DNA from: Ruminococcus sp.
GTDB taxonomy: Bacteria > Bacillota > Clostridia > Oscillospirales > Ruminococcaceae
NCBI GenBank assembly: GCA_022768805.1
Contig: JALELB010000055.1
Location: 37,218-101,217, forward strand
Reading direction: 5' to 3'
Length of the DNA: 64,000 bases
Under the pieces are notes generated by a model. It saw nothing but the letters and a program-made list of their open reading frames with translations. It was not told the DNA's origin and did no database searches. Each line of letters opens with the position of its first letter. Position 1 is the first letter of the stretch. The position numbers and the translations under genes were made by a program. Shown here piece by piece: positions 1 through 7,694 of the stretch.

Positions 1-971
1 CCATCACCTTTCTCGGTCCGCTCCTGAGCCGCAGCGGAAGCTGCACGCTGTATCTGCCCGGCGGATGTGAGCTTGGTCCCCGGCCCATTGACATGCATCT
101 GCATGCTCTTCGGCAGATGGGGGCAGAGATTCATGAGTCCCACGGAATGCTGCAGGTACAGGGCAGACTGCGGGGCGCTGAACTGCATCTGCCCTTTCCC
201 TCGGTGGGGGCAACGGAAAATATAATCCTTGCGGCGGTGCTGGCCAGGGGACAGACCCGGATACATAATGCAGCCCGGGAGCCGGAGATCCGGGATCTGG
301 CAGATTTTCTGAATGCCTGTGGTGCCAGGGTTTCCGGTGCCGGAACGGATACCGTCTTTGTCCAGGGAGTAGACCGGCTGCAGGGCTGTACATATCGGGT
401 GATGCCGGATCGGATCGCAGCTGCCACCTACCTGGCTGCGGCTGCGGCCACGGGAGGCTCTGTCTGTGTGCAGGATTGTTGCCCCGGAGATCTTACTGCC
501 GTCACTGAAGTGTTCCGGCAGATGGGCTGCCGGGTATACAGCCATGAAAACCGGATTTATCTGCAAAGCAGTCTGCCCCTGCACGCTGCACCCTATATCC
601 GGACCATGCCCCATCCGGGTTTTCCTACGGACGCCCAGGCGCTGCTGATGGCGGCGCACTGCAAGGCACGGGGCAGCTGCATGTTTGAGGAAACGATCTT
701 TGACAGCCGGTACCGGCATGCTGATGATCTGATCCGGATGGGAGCGGATATCCGTTTGTCAGGCAGGGCTGCAGTGGTGCATGGTGTGCAAAGATTATCC
801 GGGACCACGGTGCATGCAACGGATCTGCGGGGCGGCGCTGCCTTGCTGATTGCCGGACTGAGTGCGGAGGGAATTACAGAGCTTACAGAGCTGTCCCATC
901 TGGACCGGGGCTATGAGAATCCGGAGCATGTGCTCCGCAGTCTGGGAGCAAAAATCGAACGTATCACTTGA
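1..971 (+). CDS. murA: UDP-N-acetylglucosamine 1-carboxyvinyltransferase (3' part)
   Basis: Transfers enolpyruvate from PEP to UDP-GlcNAc, the first committed step of peptidoglycan synthesis in the cytoplasm. The gene is cut by the window edge; the open frame runs from base 3, well upstream of the first ATG at 93. The stretch PGGCELGPRPIDMHLHAL carries the catalytic loop, and the Cys codon at 66-68 corresponds to the PEP-attacking Cys115 of E. coli MurA. The rest follows the EPT fold, with HPGFPTDAQ and DRGYENPEHVLRSLGAKIERI near the end. It lies 12 bases upstream of a FtsQ/DivIB gene, with ftsZ after that, so this is the tail of a division and cell-wall cluster. Identity is secure; whether it is the MurA1 or MurA2 type cannot be decided without the N-terminus. 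Confidence 0.93.
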   Translation, partial: ITFLGPLLSRSGSCTLYLPGGCELGPRPIDMHLHALRQMGAEIHESHGMLQVQGRLRGAELHLPFPSVGATENIILAAVLARGQTRIHNAAREPEIRDLADFLNACGARVSGAGTDTVFVQGVDRLQGCTYRVMPDRIAAATYLAAAAATGGSVCVQDCCPGDLTAVTEVFRQMGCRVYSHENRIYLQSSLPLHAAPYIRTMPHPGFPTDAQALLMAAHCKARGSCMFEETIFDSRYRHADDLIRMGADIRLSGRAAVVHGVQRLSGTTVHATDLRGGAALLIAGLSAEGITELTELSHLDRGYENPEHVLRSLGAKIERIT

Positions 972-983
972 GCGGAGGAACAT

Positions 984-1832
984 ATGCAGGAAGTTGTGAA
1001 AACCAGCGTAAAACGCAAACAGAATTCCAAACGGCAGCGGCGCAGGCGGCGCAATATGTCCATGTACATTTTGCTGGTGCTGATCCTTGTGGTCGGCATC
1101 GGCTTTGCCCTGTCCATGACCATGTTTTTCAATATCAAGACTATCCGGGTCACAGGGGATACGGAGTATACCGAGCAGGAGGTCTTTGCAGCCTCCGGCA
1201 TCCAGGTTGGGGACAATCTGATGCGGCTGGATACGGTTGCCGTCAGCAACTCCATCCTGTCCAGGCTGCTGAACGCCGAGGAGGTTTATGTGCAGAAGCA
1301 CTTCCCCAGTACAGTGGAGATCATCGTGAAGCCCTGTGTGCCGACTGCATGCGTGGCCTATGAAGGGGGATATCTCATTGTCAGCGCCAAGGGAAAAATT
1401 CTGGAGAATGCCAAAGAGCCCAAGGAGGGCCTGCTGCTGTTCAAGGGCTATAATCCGGAGTTTCTGGAGCCTGGACAGATGCTGACTTCTGCGGAGGATC
1501 AGAAAAACTCCATCTATTCTGCCTTTCTTGGGAACCCCTATGGAGCGGATATCACCGTTGTGGATATGACGGATCAGTATGATATTGTGGTGCACTACGG
1601 GGATCGGATCCGGTTTGAAATCGGAAACGCCAACGAGATTTCCTACAAGCTGCGGCTGGCAGCAACGGCAATTCCCAGACTGAATGAGTCCAAAAAATAC
1701 AATCTGCGCATGGTTGGGGATAATCAGATCTCCGCTGTACAGCAGGAGCCGGCGGTCACCACTGCACCGGATTTTCCGGAGGATCCGGAGGGGACAGGCA
1801 CTACAGAAACCACTGCTGCGCCGGCAGAATAA
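984..1832 (+). CDS. ftsQ: Cell division protein FtsQ/DivIB
   Basis: Predicted single-pass division protein of 282 aa that would bridge FtsL/FtsB-type partners at the septum. The N-terminus is strongly basic (residues about 8-28, KRKQNSKRQRRRRRN), followed by one membrane segment (about 30-52) and then a POTRA-type region starting FFNIKTIRVTGDTEYTEQEVF, which is the classic FtsQ signature. The C-terminal tail is Pro/Thr/Glu rich and probably unstructured. A GGAGG-like site (gcggaggaacat) precedes the ATG. It sits between murA and ftsZ, the usual position. Family assignment rests on the POTRA motif, topology and context. Confidence 0.9.
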   Translation: MQEVVKTSVKRKQNSKRQRRRRRNMSMYILLVLILVVGIGFALSMTMFFNIKTIRVTGDTEYTEQEVFAASGIQVGDNLMRLDTVAVSNSILSRLLNAEEVYVQKHFPSTVEIIVKPCVPTACVAYEGGYLIVSAKGKILENAKEPKEGLLLFKGYNPEFLEPGQMLTSAEDQKNSIYSAFLGNPYGADITVVDMTDQYDIVVHYGDRIRFEIGNANEISYKLRLAATAIPRLNESKKYNLRMVGDNQISAVQQEPAVTTAPDFPEDPEGTGTTETTAAPAE

Positions 1833-1861
1833 AAAATTTTTCGCTTTTTTTTGAAAATGGC

Positions 1862-1890
1862 TTGCAATCGGTTGATTCATGTGATAAAAT
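1862..1890 (+). promoter_or_regulatory. Sigma-A-type promoter for ftsZ
   Basis: TTGCAA (1862-1867), a 17-base spacer and TAAAAT (1885-1890), about 80 bases upstream of the ftsZ start. It gives ftsZ its own transcript in addition to any read-through from ftsQ. Confidence 0.6.
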
Positions 1891-1969
1891 ATAGTATGTG
1901 TTTAACTATGATGTGCTAGCTACAGCGTGCCAAGGATGGTTATGTGAATAAACATAGGAGGAGTTTCAA

Positions 1970-3067
1970 ATGACTGACTTTATCTACGAGGAAGCATTCG
2001 ACCCGCAGGTGAATATTAAGGTAATCGGTGTCGGCGGCGGCGGCGGCAACGCCCTGAACTGCATGGTGAATGCCGGCGTCAAAAATATTGAATATATTGC
2101 TGTAAATACGGATGCAAAGGCGCTGAACAATTCCAAAGCCACCACCAAGATCCAGATCGGCGCAAAGCTGACCCGGGGACGTGGCGCAGGCAACAAGCCG
2201 GATGTTGGACAGCGTTCTGCTGAGGAAAACAAGGACGAGATTGCCAATTCCCTGAAGGGTGCGGATATGGTATTCATCACCGCAGGTATGGGCGGCGGTA
2301 CCGGTACCGGTGCGGCTCCGGTTGTGGCGCAGATTGCCCAGGAGATGAACATTCTGACGGTAGCAGTTGTTACCAAGCCCTTCCTGTTCGAGCGGGAGCA
2401 GAAAATGGCCCAGGCTGAGCGGGGTATTGACGAGCTGATGAAATATGTGGATTCTCTGATTGTAATCCCTAACGAAAAGCTGCTGGTGGGCATTGACAAG
2501 CCGCTGACCATGAAGGAATCCTTTGCCCTGTCCGACGATATTCTCAAGACCGGCGTAAAGAGCATTTCTGATCTGATTGTGGAGGAAGGCTACATCAATC
2601 TGGATTTTGCAGACGTTTCCACCATCATGAAGGGTGCCGGCTATGCGCATATGGCAATCGGACACGGCTCCGGCAAGAACAAGGCAGAGGAAGCTGCAAG
2701 TCAGGTTATTTCCAGCCCGCTGCTGCTTACTTCCATTGCTGGCGCACATCGCCTGCTGATCAATATCACCATGTCCGAGGATATTCTCTCCTCCGAGGTG
2801 GATACAGCAACCAAGATGATTACCGATACAGCTGCTCCGGGCGTGGAGTTCATCTTTGGTACAGCGTTCAAGGAAGATATGAACGACGAGATGACCATTA
2901 CCGTGATTGCTGCCGGCTTTGATGATCCGGATGAAAAGGTGATTCCCATCAGCAATCCGCTGCTGGATGAGGATCCGGTTGCTCCGGCACAGCCTGCTGA
3001 AAAAACACAGGCTGATCCGGTGGATGATGATCTGGATGAAATCTTCAAGATTCTGGATAAAAAATAA
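1970..3067 (+). CDS. ftsZ: Cell division protein FtsZ
   Basis: Tubulin-like GTPase that polymerises into the Z ring. The 365-aa product shows VIGVGGGGGNALNCMV near the N-terminus, the tubulin signature GGGTGTGAAP (about residues 107-116), and the T7-loop region with NLDFADVSTIMKGAGYAHM. The C-terminal linker is short and the terminal peptide (DDDLDEIFKILDKK) resembles but does not match the usual conserved FtsZ tail that binds FtsA/SepF. A strong AGGAGGAG site lies just before the ATG. It has its own promoter upstream and a hairpin terminator downstream, so it may be expressed alone. Confidence 0.98.
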   Translation: MTDFIYEEAFDPQVNIKVIGVGGGGGNALNCMVNAGVKNIEYIAVNTDAKALNNSKATTKIQIGAKLTRGRGAGNKPDVGQRSAEENKDEIANSLKGADMVFITAGMGGGTGTGAAPVVAQIAQEMNILTVAVVTKPFLFEREQKMAQAERGIDELMKYVDSLIVIPNEKLLVGIDKPLTMKESFALSDDILKTGVKSISDLIVEEGYINLDFADVSTIMKGAGYAHMAIGHGSGKNKAEEAASQVISSPLLLTSIAGAHRLLINITMSEDILSSEVDTATKMITDTAAPGVEFIFGTAFKEDMNDEMTITVIAAGFDDPDEKVIPISNPLLDEDPVAPAQPAEKTQADPVDDDLDEIFKILDKK

Positions 3068-3072
3068 TGCTT

Positions 3073-3103
3073 GCGGGCTGTTGGAGTCAACAGCCCGCTT
3101 TCT
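3073..3103 (+). terminator. Intrinsic terminator after ftsZ
   Basis: An 11-bp perfect stem (GCGGGCTGTTG with CAACAGCCCGC, loop of four) is followed by a T-rich run, six bases after the ftsZ stop. Confidence 0.85.
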
Positions 3104-3155
3104 ATTTTCCGACATATTGCACGAAAATGACAGGAAATATTGTACGAAATGTACG

Positions 3156-3184
3156 TTGAAATCAATCTCATTTTATGTTATAAT
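3156..3184 (+). promoter_or_regulatory. Sigma-A-type promoter for the DivIVA-like gene
   Basis: TTGAAA (3156-3161), 17-base spacer, TATAAT (3179-3184). It lies about 100 bases upstream of the start, leaving a roughly 95-base leader in which I see no known riboswitch. Confidence 0.7.
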
Positions 3185-3284
3185 TAACAACATGGAAGGA
3201 AGCGCAAAGTAAAGAGCCGCATGGACGCACACTTGCAGTCTCCCGGCTTCCGATGATTTTAGGTGCGTGGAATGGAGCGACATT

Positions 3285-4625
3285 ATGGAACAGCCGATGG
3301 TATTGCGTACTGCCAAGGTTGGTGGCTTTGTCAAGGAAGACGTTCTGGCGTATATTGATGAACAGAATTCAAAGATTTACGCGCTGCAGGATGAACTGAA
3401 GGAAACTCAGGAAAGAGCAGCCGGTCCCGGCCTGGATCAGCAGCAGACGCAGAAGTATGAAAACGAAATCAAGGGTCTCCGGTCGGATCTTGGTGCAGCT
3501 AATGCTGCACTCCGCAAGGCGAAGGAAGACCTGGAGAATCAGGCAAAGAATGTGGGCGGTGATGTTGGCAAGCTGAATGCTGAAAATCAGCGGCTGACCG
3601 CTGAGAATGAGCAGCTCAAGCAGGAGGCTGCCAAATTCCAGAGCGAGAAGGCTGCCCTGGAAAAAGAAATTGAAAAACTGAAAGCCGATCTGGCTGCAAA
3701 GCCGGCGGAGGCTATTCCGGCAGTTCCGAATGTGGACGATGCAATCATGAAGCAGGAACTGGCAAAGCGTGACAGTCAGCTGGCGGAGAAGGCTGCTGAG
3801 CTGAAGACCAAGTCCGAACAGCTTATGCAGAAGGAAGCTGCCATCGCCGAGAAGGATCAGAAAATCACAGCCCTGGAGAAGGATGTCAAGAAGCTGCAGG
3901 ATGAGATTGAGGATCTGAAGACGGCTGGGGATACTGCAATGCCGCCCAGCTTTGATATGGGTGCTCTGTTTGCAGAGGCACAGATGACCGCTAAGAAGCT
4001 GACCCTTGAGGCACGCAATGCGGCAGAAAAAACCACTCGGGAGGCCAAGGAGCAGGCCGAGTCCATTGTCAGCGAAGCTAATGCACAGGCTGAGCGCAAG
4101 ATTGCAGATGCAGAGTCCGTGATTGAGGCAACCATTATGGAGGCCAATGCAAAGGCGGATGCGACCATTGAGGATGCAAATGCTAAGGCGAAGACTGCAA
4201 ATGAAATGACAGGTACTGTTCGTCAGATGCTGAACAACGAGATTGACGGCGTGACCAAGAAGCTCAATGAAATTTCTACGCTGATTAGCCAGCTGACCGA
4301 TCAGGCAGCAAAGCGTCTGGATGAAGCACAGAGCGTTGCTAAGGAAGCGCGTAAAACCGTGGGTGATGTACCGGATTCCAAGATGGATGCCTTTGAAAAG
4401 CCCAAGGCAGCAGTTGCGGATGAGTTGAAGGCAAAGCTGCATGAAGCGCCGGCACAGAAGCCTGTTAAGCCGGAGGCACCTAAGGCAGAGTCTGCGGCAG
4501 CCGGAAATCCCAACAAAGCCACTAAGAAACCGGCAAACTTCGGCTTTGACTTTGACGACCTGACCAAGGCGGTTGAGGAAGCAGCCAAGAATGGCGGCAA
4601 TGATAACGACAGCTGGACATTGTAA
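3285..4625 (+). CDS. DivIVA-like coiled-coil protein
   Basis: About 446 aa, almost entirely alpha-helical. The first 30 residues (MVLRTAKVGGFVKEDVLAYID) resemble the DivIVA/GpsB N-terminal membrane-targeting module. They are followed by heptad-rich coiled coil to about residue 220, a second helical block full of Ala/Glu/Lys (EANAKADATIEDANAKA type repeats, about 240-320), and a Pro/Ala/Lys-rich linker ending in a short hydrophobic FGFDFDDL motif. Expected role is a polar or septal scaffold; position after ftsZ supports this. Start chosen at ATG 3285 with GGAG seven bases upstream; an in-frame ATG at 3267 with AGGTG would add six residues. Not a canonical-length DivIVA, so the family label is partly inference. 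Confidence 0.72.
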   Translation: MEQPMVLRTAKVGGFVKEDVLAYIDEQNSKIYALQDELKETQERAAGPGLDQQQTQKYENEIKGLRSDLGAANAALRKAKEDLENQAKNVGGDVGKLNAENQRLTAENEQLKQEAAKFQSEKAALEKEIEKLKADLAAKPAEAIPAVPNVDDAIMKQELAKRDSQLAEKAAELKTKSEQLMQKEAAIAEKDQKITALEKDVKKLQDEIEDLKTAGDTAMPPSFDMGALFAEAQMTAKKLTLEARNAAEKTTREAKEQAESIVSEANAQAERKIADAESVIEATIMEANAKADATIEDANAKAKTANEMTGTVRQMLNNEIDGVTKKLNEISTLISQLTDQAAKRLDEAQSVAKEARKTVGDVPDSKMDAFEKPKAAVADELKAKLHEAPAQKPVKPEAPKAESAAAGNPNKATKKPANFGFDFDDLTKAVEEAAKNGGNDNDSWTL

Positions 4626-4641
4626 GAAGCAGGAACGTATG

Positions 4642-4666
4642 GCGGCGCCATCCGGCGCCGCTTTTT
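4642..4666 (+). terminator. Intrinsic terminator after the DivIVA-like gene
   Basis: GCGGCGCC / GGCGCCGC stem with a four-base loop and a run of five T. It lies 16 bases after the stop codon. Confidence 0.85.
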
Positions 4667-4797
4667 CGTGGAAAACTTCTGGCCCGGATATGTTTTTCGG
4701 GGGACTTTTGCATGTGCAAAACCACTGAAAAATCATCTGCCGGTTCATACAAACTGCCGTTTTCTTTCCTATATTTATACTTTTTTTTATTTTAAAC

Positions 4798-4826
4798 TTG
4801 ACAAATGAAACGTTTGCGTATATGAT
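4798..4826 (+). promoter_or_regulatory. Sigma-A-type promoter for the sigma factor gene
   Basis: TTGACA (4798-4803), 17-base spacer, TATGAT (4821-4826), about 40 bases before the likely start of the sigma gene. Confidence 0.75.
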
Positions 4827-4868
4827 TAGACTAGTATCCCGAAAGTGATGTGATTGGTGAAGGATAGC

Positions 4869-5483
4869 ATGAAGCTGGAACGTGAACAGGATCCCCGCAG
4901 ACAACTGGCGGGTAAGACGGACGAAGAGCTGGCAGTGGCTGCTGCAGGGTGTTCGGATTCGACCACGGAGCTGATTTCCCGCTATATGAAGCTGATCTGG
5001 GTTAAAGCAAATTCCATGGCCAATGCTGCTGTGGATGCGGAGGATCTGGCACAGGAGGGAATGCTGGGGCTGATGAATGCAGTGGCTCACTTTGATCCAA
5101 ACCGGGAAATCAGATTTTCTACCTTTGCCGATGTTTGCATCACCAATAAAATGAAGTCAGCGTTGATTCGTTCCAGGCATACGGCTTTGCCGGTGGAGGA
5201 TGCGGAATCCGCAGCTCAGGTGCAGAATGAGGTTGAGGACGATGATCCGGAGCAAATTCTTCTTCGCAAGGAACGTCTCCAGGAACTGTACCGGGAAATG
5301 GATCATATCTTATCCAGGCGGGAGCTTGAAATTTTTAAATTATTTTTAAGCGGTCTGCGGTATGAGCAGATGGCAGAACGCCTGCATATTACGGAAAAAT
5401 CCGTGGACAATGCCATGCAGCGCGTGCGGCGCAAGTTGAAATCAGTCTGGATGACTGATGAATTCAGGAATGCAGATTCCTGA
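4869..5483 (+). CDS. sigH: RNA polymerase sigma factor, SigH-like
   Basis: Sigma-70 family member of about 204 aa with region 2 (DLAQEGMLGLMNAVAHFD and FSTFADVCITNKMKSALI) and region 4 containing LSRRELEIFKLFLSGLRYEQMAERL and KSVDNAMQRVRRKL. The KSVDNA-QR-KL ending is characteristic of SigH/Spo0H-type factors, which direct transition-state and early sporulation genes. The start is uncertain: ATG 4869 has AAGGA four bases upstream, while TTG 4854 and GTG 4857 are in frame without a good ribosome site. It stands alone with its own promoter. SigK/SigF-type factors are ruled out by the region 4 pattern. Confidence 0.82.
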   Translation: MKLEREQDPRRQLAGKTDEELAVAAAGCSDSTTELISRYMKLIWVKANSMANAAVDAEDLAQEGMLGLMNAVAHFDPNREIRFSTFADVCITNKMKSALIRSRHTALPVEDAESAAQVQNEVEDDDPEQILLRKERLQELYREMDHILSRRELEIFKLFLSGLRYEQMAERLHITEKSVDNAMQRVRRKLKSVWMTDEFRNADS

Positions 5484-5490
5484 TCTATAT

Positions 5491-5556
5491 GACCGGGTAG
5501 CTTAACTTTCAGAGCGTTGTTTATCAAAGGTGTCGGTGCGAATCCGTCCGAGGTCC
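5491..5556 (+). other. tRNA-like element, defective
   Basis: A 66-base stretch between the sigma gene and the zinc-ribbon gene has tRNA geometry. The 5' strand GACCGGG and 3' strand CGAGGTC form five of seven acceptor pairs. TA, a D-stem GCTT/GAGC with an 8-base loop, and a T-arm (GTCGG, loop TGCGAAT, CCGTC; four of five pairs) abut the acceptor exactly as in a tRNA. The anticodon stem does not pair and the variable region is missing, leaving it about six bases short. It looks like a decayed tRNA or a tRNA mimic in the 5' leader of the downstream gene; it cannot be a working tRNA as written. Confidence 0.4.
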
Positions 5557-5583
5557 AAAAAACTCAAAGCGAGGTAAAAAAAC

Positions 5584-5862
5584 ATGTACGAAGACAAGAC
5601 ACTGGTATGCAAGGAATGCGGTAACGAATTCGTATTCACTGCCGGCGAGCAGGAATTCTACGCTGAAAAGGGTTTCGTAAACGAGCCTCAGCGCTGCAAG
5701 GCCTGCAGAGACGCAAGAAAGAATGCAAACAAGTCTGAAAGAGAAATGTTTGAAGCTACTTGCGCACGCTGCGGCGGTGTAGCTCGGGTTCCGTTCAAGC
5801 CCAGAGAGGATCGTGCAGTTTACTGCAGCGATTGCTTTGCAAAGATGAAGGAAGCTGAATAA
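5584..5862 (+). CDS. Small zinc-ribbon protein
   Basis: A 92-aa protein with two zinc-ribbon halves: CKECGNEF with CKACRDARK, and CARCGG with CSDCFAKM, i.e. eight cysteines in CxxC pairs. It matches the probable-zinc-ribbon small proteins common in Clostridia whose function is unknown; nucleic acid or protein binding is plausible. The ribosome site GCGAGG is eight to nine bases from the ATG. The leader contains the tRNA-like element at 5491-5556. A terminator follows, so it is probably monocistronic. Confidence 0.8.
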   Translation: MYEDKTLVCKECGNEFVFTAGEQEFYAEKGFVNEPQRCKACRDARKNANKSEREMFEATCARCGGVARVPFKPREDRAVYCSDCFAKMKEAE

Positions 5863-5871
5863 TTGGCTTCT

Positions 5872-5902
5872 AAAGCGCAGCCGGTGGGTTGCGCTTTCCT
5901 TT
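5872..5902 (+). terminator. Intrinsic terminator after the zinc-ribbon gene
   Basis: AAAGCGCA (5872-5879) pairs with TGCGCTTT (5890-5897), followed by a CCTTTTCC pyrimidine run. Confidence 0.65.
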
Positions 5903-5968
5903 TCCTTCGTCTGATTCGTTGAATAAACACATGCCTTTGGTGCATGCTGAAACAGGAGGCGAAAAAAT

Positions 5969-6172
5969 ATGACCATTACGAAAGATACGATTATCGGAGA
6001 TATTCTGGATGCAGATTTTGATGTTGCGCCCTTCTTCCTGGAGATGGGGATGCACTGTCTGGGCTGTCCATCCGCAAGAGGCGAGTCCGTGGGGGAGGCC
6101 TGCAGTGTACACGGGGTGGACCCGGACGAGCTGGTAGCTAAGCTCAACGCACATTTTGAAGCAAAGAAGTAA
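5969..6172 (+). CDS. DUF1858 domain protein
   Basis: A 67-aa cytoplasmic protein made of one DUF1858 domain ([12 protein letters not shown] near the start, then [20 protein letters not shown]). The CxxC-containing segment is typical of the hybrid-cluster-protein-associated redox disulfide family. A redox or disulfide role is inferred from the family; no partner hybrid-cluster protein lies nearby. ACAGGAGGCG provides a good ribosome site. Confidence 0.85.
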   Translation: MTITKDTIIGDILDADFDVAPFFLEMGMHCLGCPSARGESVGEACSVHGVDPDELVAKLNAHFEAKK

Positions 6173-6178
6173 CAAGGC

Positions 6179-6203
6179 GGGCGGCAGATTGCCGCCCTTC
6201 TTC
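6179..6203 (+). terminator. Intrinsic terminator after the DUF1858 gene
   Basis: GGGCGGCA (6179-6186) and TGCCGCCC (6190-6197) form an 8-bp stem with a three-base loop followed by TTCTTC. The T tract is short, so read-through into trmK is possible. Confidence 0.6.
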
Positions 6204-6234
6204 GTATCAATACCAGTATCGGAGGTTCTGACCT

Positions 6235-6924
6235 ATGCTGACGTTATCCCCCCGGCTGATGGCTTGTGCCCGGCTGGTATCCGGTGCCGGATGCTGCTGT
6301 GATGTGGGCACGGATCATGCCTACCTGCCGGTATACCTGCTGCAAAGGGGTATCTGTACCAGTGTAATCGCATCGGATATCGGCGAGGGTCCTTTACAGT
6401 CCGCCCGGCAGACTGCGGCTCGCTGGGGCGTTTCAGAGGGAATCCGTATTATCCGTTCGGACGGTCTGCAGCAGATTCCTAAGGAGGGGGTGACAGATGT
6501 TGTGATTGCCGGCATGGGCGCAGAAACCATTTGTGACATTCTGGAGCATGGGGACTGGCTGCGGCGGGGTACCAATCTGATTCTGCAGTCCATGACCAGA
6601 ACGCCCCTGCTGCGCCGGTGGCTTTCGGCCCATGGCTTTGCGCTTTACCGGGAGATCCCTGTACAGGAAGAGCAGAGGCTCTATACCGTACTTCAGGCAG
6701 GGTATACGGGGGAGGTGCGGGCGCTTTCTCCTTTGGAGGAGATGATCGGCAGGCTGGACGGCACAGATCCCCTTGCCCGGTCCTATGCGCTGCGGCAGGC
6801 AGAGACCCTCCGGAAAAAGGCAGCCGGGCTGAACCGGGCAGGAAAACCGGCGGAACAGGAGGAAGCTCTGGCAGCGGAGCTGACCGCATGGGCAGAGAGA
6901 AAGGAGCAGACTTATGCAGGTTAA
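6235..6924 (+). CDS. trmK: tRNA (adenine(22)-N1)-methyltransferase
   Basis: SAM-dependent enzyme that makes m1A22 in the D-loop of tRNA. The 229-aa product has the N-terminal Rossmann motif DVGTDHAYLPVYLLQRG (about residues 23-39), then IASDI and VVIAGMGAETICDIL, the TrmK hallmark, and a C-terminal helical part. It overlaps the next gene (Nif3-like) by 11 bases, an arrangement seen widely in Firmicutes, where trmK and the nif3-like gene are neighbours. Confidence 0.92.
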   Translation: MLTLSPRLMACARLVSGAGCCCDVGTDHAYLPVYLLQRGICTSVIASDIGEGPLQSARQTAARWGVSEGIRIIRSDGLQQIPKEGVTDVVIAGMGAETICDILEHGDWLRRGTNLILQSMTRTPLLRRWLSAHGFALYREIPVQEEQRLYTVLQAGYTGEVRALSPLEEMIGRLDGTDPLARSYALRQAETLRKKAAGLNRAGKPAEQEEALAAELTAWAERKEQTYAG

Positions 6925-7681
6925 GGACATTTATCGGTGGCTGGACGGCTTTGCCCCCTTTGCCACCCAGGAGCGCTGGGATAATTCCGGTTTGCTGGTG
7001 GGCAGTATGAGCCAGCCGGTGGGGGGTGTGCTGCTGATCCTGGATATTTCCCCCGCAGCCGTGGAGGAGGCGGCCCGCAAGCATTGTGATCTGATTCTTG
7101 CCCATCATCCGGTGATTTTTGACCCTCTGCGGCAGCTTTCTCCGACACATCCGGTGTATCAGATGGCGCAGCAGGGAATGGCGGCCATCTGCACCCATAC
7201 GCCCCTGGATAAGGCATCCGGCGGGGTGAACAGCACCCTGTTCGATCTGCTGCGGCCGGCGTTGGCACTGGAGGCATCCGGTCAGCCGCTGGAGGATGGC
7301 TTCGGTATGGCTGTGAACAGTCTCCGCAGTTGGAATGCGGGGGAGCTGGCGGAAACGCTGAAGCACTGCCTGGACTGTACCCTGGTGCGGTATTCTCCCG
7401 GAAGCCGTCCGATTCAGCGGATCGGGTTTGCCTGCGGCTCCGGCGGTTCTATGCTGGAGGAGGCCATTGAAGCAGGCTGTGACGCATTCATCACCGGGGA
7501 TGTGAAGCACGACCGGTGGTATCTGGCACAGGCTGCCGGCATTGCTCTGTTCGACTGCGGGCATTATCAGCTGGAGGTGCCGGTAATGCGCCGGTTGGAG
7601 GAGGCCATGCGGCGGGCTTTCCCTGCACTGCCGGTTTACTATGGGGAAGCAAACCGGGATCCGGTACAGTATCAGTTCTGA
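6914..7681 (+). CDS. Nif3-like dinuclear metal centre protein
   Basis: A 255-aa member of the NIF3/YqfO family, which forms hexamers holding two metal ions per subunit; biochemical role unsettled (GTP cyclohydrolase I type 2 in older annotation). Metal-binding motifs are visible: LAHHPVIFDPL, HTPLDKASGGVN, and near the C-terminus GDVKHDRWYLA and DCGHYQLE. It lacks the long PII-like insertion present in some Bacillus homologues. Overlaps trmK, and the rqcH start lies 13 bases beyond its stop, so the three are likely co-transcribed. Confidence 0.88.
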   Translation: MQVKDIYRWLDGFAPFATQERWDNSGLLVGSMSQPVGGVLLILDISPAAVEEAARKHCDLILAHHPVIFDPLRQLSPTHPVYQMAQQGMAAICTHTPLDKASGGVNSTLFDLLRPALALEASGQPLEDGFGMAVNSLRSWNAGELAETLKHCLDCTLVRYSPGSRPIQRIGFACGSGGSMLEEAIEAGCDAFITGDVKHDRWYLAQAAGIALFDCGHYQLEVPVMRRLEEAMRRAFPALPVYYGEANRDPVQYQF

Positions 7682-7694
7682 GAGGAGAATTTCC

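Noticed and set aside
3369-5090. A 573-aa minus-strand frame opposite the DivIVA-like gene
   Set aside because: It is a shadow of a coiled-coil gene with strong codon bias; its translation is Leu/Cys/Ile-rich without motifs and has no ribosome site.
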